Below, piece after piece: positions 60,333 through 64,000 of a stretch of 64,000 nucleotides of DNA. The DNA is from Acidobacteriota bacterium (GTDB lineage: Bacteria; Acidobacteriota; Vicinamibacteria; Vicinamibacterales; 2-12-FULL-66-21): the NCBI GenBank assembly GCA_016184105.1, contig JACPDI010000013.1, positions 1 through 64,000 on the forward strand, given 5' to 3'. The notes beneath the pieces are model-generated. The model made no database searches. It saw only the letters and a list, made by a program, of their open reading frames with translations, and was not told where the DNA came from. Each line of letters opens with the position of its first letter. Positions within the stretch are counted from its first letter, which is position 1. The translations under genes were made by a program, and so were the position numbers.

Positions 60333-61075
60333 ATCGTGCGGTCCCAGCGGGCGTCGCCACCGCGTCCGCCCGGGTGAACGTCGAACCTGCGGCGCAGACG
60401 ATTCATCTTCCACTTCACCCACCGGTACTTCAGCTCCGCCATGAGTCCGCCGCGCCCGCTTCGAAGGTAGAGATATCCGACGAGCAGCCCGCCCAGGTGC
60501 GTGGAGTGCGCCGTCGTGCTGCCGCCGCCGGTGGCCGAGAGGAACGAGATCGCGCCGATGATCATCACGAAGTACTTGGCGGGTACCGGGAACAGCAGGA
60601 ACATCAGGATCGGGCGATCCGGATAGTAGTAGCCGTACGCGAGCAGGAGGCCGTACAGCGCGCCTGAAGCCCCCACCGTCGTTGCAACGTAGACCTCGTT
60701 CGCGAAGGGCAGCGGCAGCAGCGAGACGATGAGGGACGTGGCGGCCGCGCCGACGCCCGTGACGAAGAAATAGCGGACGAAGAAGGTCGTTCCCCACAGC
60801 CGCTCGAGCTCCACGCCGAACATCCACACACCAAGCATGTTGAACAGGATGTGCGTGAAGTTCCCGTGGAGGAACATGTAGGTCAGCGGCTGCCACACCC
60901 ATCCGTGCTCGACCACGGACTGCGGTCGGAGGCCGAGCAGGAGCGTCAGCGCGGGGGCCGCCAGCTGCAGCACGAACATGAGGATGTTCGCGACCAGCAG
61001 CGCCTTCACCGCCGGGGTGACCGGGCCGGGACCAAAGGAGTACGAAACGCCGTACGGACGAGGAACTCGGGCCAT
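60326..61075 (-). CDS. rhomboid-family intramembrane serine protease
   Basis: A 249-residue six-helix protein. The catalytic dyad is Ser 137 in TVGASGALYGLLLAYG and His 193 in TAHSTHLGGLLVGYLYLR. The oxyanion residues lie in MFLHGNFTHILFNMLGVWMF, and the L1 loop residues are in VELERLWGTTFFVRYF. It would cleave membrane-embedded substrates. The C-terminal tail is basic. It converges on htpX and is followed upstream by the MFS gene with a 19-base gap, so MurJ, MFS and rhomboid read in one direction. Confidence 0.88.
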   Translation of the reverse strand: MARVPRPYGVSYSFGPGPVTPAVKALLVANILMFVLQLAAPALTLLLGLRPQSVVEHGWVWQPLTYMFLHGNFTHILFNMLGVWMFGVELERLWGTTFFVRYFFVTGVGAAATSLIVSLLPLPFANEVYVATTVGASGALYGLLLAYGYYYPDRPILMFLLFPVPAKYFVMIIGAISFLSATGGGSTTAHSTHLGGLLVGYLYLRSGRGGLMAELKYRWVKWKMNRLRRRFDVHPGGRGGDARWDRTIH

Positions 61076-61094
61076 CAGCTCTTCGATCGTACCA

Positions 61095-62276
61095 CTACTG
61101 CACGAGAGGTACCGAAACGGCCTTGTCCGAGTCGGCGGGCGAAAGCTCGCGCGGAAGGGGTGAAGCCGTGGCCGCAGCGAGCAGCGGCACGCAGCCGAGG
61201 ATCGTCAGCGTCCGTTCAATTCCAATACGGTCCGCCAGCATTCCTACCAGCGGCACGGTGAGGCCGCCGGTTCCCCAGGCAAAGCCCATCATCAGCGACG
61301 ACACGGTTGCCGCGCTCACGGGCGCGATGGCCTGGCCGAACGTGACGTTCACCGGCAGCGTGGACTGCAGGAAGAACCCTCCGATGGCCAGCACGGCGAT
61401 GAACGCGCCCCCGTGCAGCGCCGGTGCGGCCAGGAGGAACGGCACCGACAACAGGAGTGACAGGATAATCACGCGCCGCGCGCCGAATCGGTCCGCCAGC
61501 GGGCCGCCGATGAAGCCGCCCAGGCCGCTCGCGAAGAGATACGCCGCGACGATCGATCCCGCCGCGCCGACCGGCAGGCCGCGCCGTGTCAGCAGCACGG
61601 GCACGAAGGTCGCCATCGCGAGCGAGGTGAGCGTGCGAAGCACGACGATGGTGTACAGCAGCGACAGCGGTTTCGCGTAGGGCCGCAGCGAACGCAGTCC
61701 GCCGCCCGATCGCCCTGAGTTCAACTCGAAGGTGGGCACGCGCGTGGCGAACGCGGCGACGACCACCAGTGCGGGCAGCGCCAGCAGCGGCGTCCAGGTC
61801 GTGCCGAACCGCTGAACGAATGGGGCGAACACGAGCGGCCCGAGCGAGAGGCCGATCGACCCGCCCGTGATGTAGACCGACATGGCCAGCCCGCTTTGCC
61901 GGCCGCCGAGCCGGTGCGCCAGCGCGGCGGCGGGCGGGTGGAAGGCCGCCGTGCCGAGCCCTCCGACCATCAGGACGGCGCCGAGCATCAGTCGTGACGT
62001 CGCGACGCCGACGAAGCTGAGCACGCCGACGGCGAGAAACGGGCCGGCGATCAGCAGGACGCGCGGCCTCCAGCGGTCCGCGATGTGCCCGAAGCCCAGC
62101 TGCGCGACCGACGCTGACAGCTGGAACAACATGGCAAACGTGCCCGCCATCGCGAGCGACAAGCCCAGTTTGGGGATGAGCAGCGGCAGCAACGGCGCGT
62201 AGATGTTGCCGAAGCCATCGACCATCATGTGCGCGCTGGCCATCCGAAGCACGGTTGAATGGAGGCGAGGGATCAT
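61095..62276 (-). CDS. MFS transporter, fosmidomycin-resistance-like
   Basis: A 393-residue protein with twelve predicted helices. The helix 1 region ASAHMMVDGFGNIYAPLLPL matches the fosmidomycin-resistance (Fsr) branch (H-x-x-x-D-x). The loop 2-3 motif is GHIADRWRPRVLLI and the equivalent in the second half is GPLADRFGARRVIILS. It probably exports a small molecule or drug by proton antiport. ATG 62276 overlaps the murJ TGA (ATGA), so the shorter product is preferred to the longer frame reaching 62438. Confidence 0.85.
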   Translation of the reverse strand: MIPRLHSTVLRMASAHMMVDGFGNIYAPLLPLLIPKLGLSLAMAGTFAMLFQLSASVAQLGFGHIADRWRPRVLLIAGPFLAVGVLSFVGVATSRLMLGAVLMVGGLGTAAFHPPAAALAHRLGGRQSGLAMSVYITGGSIGLSLGPLVFAPFVQRFGTTWTPLLALPALVVVAAFATRVPTFELNSGRSGGGLRSLRPYAKPLSLLYTIVVLRTLTSLAMATFVPVLLTRRGLPVGAAGSIVAAYLFASGLGGFIGGPLADRFGARRVIILSLLLSVPFLLAAPALHGGAFIAVLAIGGFFLQSTLPVNVTFGQAIAPVSAATVSSLMMGFAWGTGGLTVPLVGMLADRIGIERTLTILGCVPLLAAATASPLPRELSPADSDKAVSVPLVQ

Positions 62277-63847
62277 CCGGAGATCCGCCTGAGCACGCGC
62301 GCGATCGCGCCCTCGAATTCCTGGATGCGGAGGAGCCGCGCAGCCGCCATCAGCACGGCCACCGCCGCGGCGATCGCGCCGAAGACCTGGACAAGCTTGG
62401 CGGCCAACGACGCGGCGGGCCAGACCCCGTCGAACCACGCGGCCGTGGCATGCGCGGCAAGACCCATGGCCGCCGAGGCGATCAGGATCTTGGCGGATGC
62501 CGTCGCGATGCGGCGCCCTTCGAGGCCGCCAAGGCGGCGCCGCAGCAGCCAGAGCAGCGCCCCGGCGTTGAACATCGCGGCCAGCGAGGTGCCGAGCGCG
62601 AGACCGCGGTAGCCCATGACGCGCACCAGCGCCAGGTTGATCGACAGGTTCGCGAGGACGGAGATGACGCTGATCGTGACTGGCGTGCGGCTGTCGCGCA
62701 GCGAGTAAAAGGTCGGCGAGGCGATCTTCACGGCCGAGTAGCCGATCAGCCCGGGTGCGTAGAAGATCAGCGCCGCCGCCGTCGCCGCCGTATCGGCTTC
62801 GGTGAACCGGCCGCGCTCGAGCAGCAGCGACACGATGGGATCGGCAAGCGCCATCAGCCCGATCGTCGCCGGCACGTTCAGCATCAGCATCATCCTGAGC
62901 GCCGTGGAGATGGTCTGCCGCATGGACGCGGTGTCCTTCACGGCCGCGTGTCGCGAGATGTCAGGCAGCGCCGCCGTCGCAATCGACACCCCGAAGAGCC
63001 CGATCGGCAAGTACATCAGGCGGAAGGCGTAACTGAGCCAGGAAACGGCCCCCTGCTCCTGTGTTGCGGCAAGGTAGGTGTTCACGAACACGTTGATTTG
63101 CACCGCCGCGAGGCCGAGCGTGCCGGGACCCATCAGGCGCAGCACCTCGCGCAGATCGGGATCCCGAAAATTGACGATCGGGTGATACCGGAAGCCCTCC
63201 TTCCGCAGCGCCGGCCACTGCAGCGCGATTTGTCCGAGCCCGCCGAGCAGTGTGCCGACGGCAATCGCGGCGATCGGCGGCAGCCCCAGCGCCGGCATCA
63301 CGGGAACGAGCGCGAACGCGCAGAAAATCGTCGCGACGTTGAACATCGCGGGCGACATCGCCGGGATGAAGAACCGGTGGAGCGAGTTCAGCATGCCCAT
63401 GAACGCGGCCGCCACCGCGATCGTCGTCAGGAAGGGCAGCATGATGCGCGTCAGCAGCGTCGTGAGTTCGAGCTTGCCCGGCACCTCTCCAAAGTCTCCG
63501 GCGATGGCATGCGTGATCGGGGCGGCGAAGATGATCCCGAGCACGACGATCACGCCGGTGACCGCCAGGAGTGCGTTTATGACAAGGTTGCCCAGCCGCC
63601 ACGCCTCGTCGCGGCCGCCGTGGGTGAGGTTCCGCGTGAACGCGGGGACGAACGCCGCCGTCATGGCCCCTTCCGCGAAGAGGTCGCGAAGCAGGTTGGG
63701 CACGCGAAACGCGACGTTGAACGCGTCCATCTCGCGGCCGGCGCCGAACAAGGCCGCGAGGACGGTCTCGCGCGCGACGCCCAGCAGTCGGCTGGTCATC
63801 GTGGCGATGCTGATGAGCCCGGCTGACCGGGCGAGGCGGGTGCTCAT
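62273..63847 (-). CDS. murJ: lipid II flippase MurJ
   Basis: A 524-residue MOP-superfamily protein with about fourteen membrane helices that flips lipid II across the inner membrane for peptidoglycan synthesis. The start ATG 63847 gives the conserved beginning STRLARSAGLISIATMTSRL followed by LGVARETVLAALFGAGREMD. MurJ hallmarks are FRVPNLLRDLFAEGAMTAAF with VPAFTRN (essential Arg and Asp residues) and YLPIGLFGVSIATAALPDIS. The open frame upstream of 63847 is not needed. The 153 bases from 63848 to the window end show no gene. Confidence 0.93.
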   Translation of the reverse strand: MSTRLARSAGLISIATMTSRLLGVARETVLAALFGAGREMDAFNVAFRVPNLLRDLFAEGAMTAAFVPAFTRNLTHGGRDEAWRLGNLVINALLAVTGVIVVLGIIFAAPITHAIAGDFGEVPGKLELTTLLTRIMLPFLTTIAVAAAFMGMLNSLHRFFIPAMSPAMFNVATIFCAFALVPVMPALGLPPIAAIAVGTLLGGLGQIALQWPALRKEGFRYHPIVNFRDPDLREVLRLMGPGTLGLAAVQINVFVNTYLAATQEQGAVSWLSYAFRLMYLPIGLFGVSIATAALPDISRHAAVKDTASMRQTISTALRMMLMLNVPATIGLMALADPIVSLLLERGRFTEADTAATAAALIFYAPGLIGYSAVKIASPTFYSLRDSRTPVTISVISVLANLSINLALVRVMGYRGLALGTSLAAMFNAGALLWLLRRRLGGLEGRRIATASAKILIASAAMGLAAHATAAWFDGVWPAASLAAKLVQVFGAIAAAVAVLMAAARLLRIQEFEGAIARVLRRISG

Positions 63848-64000
63848 GCGGAGCGAAGGCCAGCGTACCACAGCGGAACGTGGCCGCTCGCGGACGGTGT
63901 CCGTCGGCGGGACGCCGCCAGGCGCCGCCCCGCGCTGCCGCAAGCGATACTCGATCAGAGCGTTACGCGAACTCCCAACGCCGCCCCAAGAGGCCGCCCC

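Overview
The window is a high-GC, gene-dense bacterial chromosome segment. Two TonB-dependent receptors with carboxypeptidase-regulatory-like N-termini, several secreted peptidases (S46, S9, M28), lipoproteins and beta-barrel proteins show a diderm envelope. This gene mix, the dispersed CCCTGAA-type minisatellites and the small palindromic elements fit Acidobacteriota, probably Vicinamibacteria. That placement is my inference; no rRNA or other phylogenetic marker is present. I found no rRNA, tRNA, CRISPR array, prophage or complete insertion sequence.

Layout. 0-2.7 kb: the end of an outer-membrane gene, a palindrome and a frameshifted TonB receptor. 2.8-6.1 kb: a GT4 glycosyltransferase with a glycogen-debranching glucosidase. 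6.1-16.4 kb: a nuclease-like protein, membrane proteins, a DUF4344 metalloprotein, ACT and GNAT proteins, a damaged S46 peptidase and an HTH protein. 16.5-22.5 kb: small secreted proteins, an intact TonB receptor, a lipoprotein cut off at a palindrome and an ABC-F ATPase. 22.5-34 kb: BON protein, aldose dehydrogenase, AAA ATPase, SpoIID-domain protein, exported methyltransferase, amidohydrolase, coproheme decarboxylase and S9 peptidase. 34-35.2 kb: an integrase-N-terminus-like small protein and a two-domain glutaredoxin-like protein whose second active-site cysteine is an in-frame TGA followed by a SECIS-like hairpin. 35.3-43.1 kb: TypA, an ECF sigma/anti-sigma pair, a HEAT-repeat protein, small envelope proteins and a Rieske / cytochrome b-c pair. 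43.3-52.1 kb: a gas vesicle operon. 52-64 kb: a beta-propeller protein, fused E1 dehydrogenase, M28 peptidase, cupin, SDR, LemA, HtpX, rhomboid, MFS transporter and MurJ.

Two parts stand out. The first is the gas vesicle operon (43367-52070). It carries three GvpA-family shell proteins, three GvpF/L proteins, GvpG and GvpK, but no recognisable MoxR-type GvpN. In its place is a tandem Get3/ArsA-type ATPase with a CxxC pair in each half, and a GAF/PAS histidine kinase plus receiver are embedded in the same run of overlapping genes. I propose, as inference, that the Get3-like ATPase chaperones the hydrophobic shell proteins. The second is the candidate selenoprotein at 34560-35210.

A recurring theme is repetitive DNA entering genes. 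A palindrome is read as part of the N-terminus of the Get3-like ATPase, another supplies the stop codon of a shortened lipoprotein, and minisatellites encode the signal peptide and the tail of the beta-propeller protein and a linker in the anti-sigma factor. Two further genes (TonB receptor 1 and the S46 peptidase) have each lost an internal block with a frameshift, which may be real decay or an assembly artefact.
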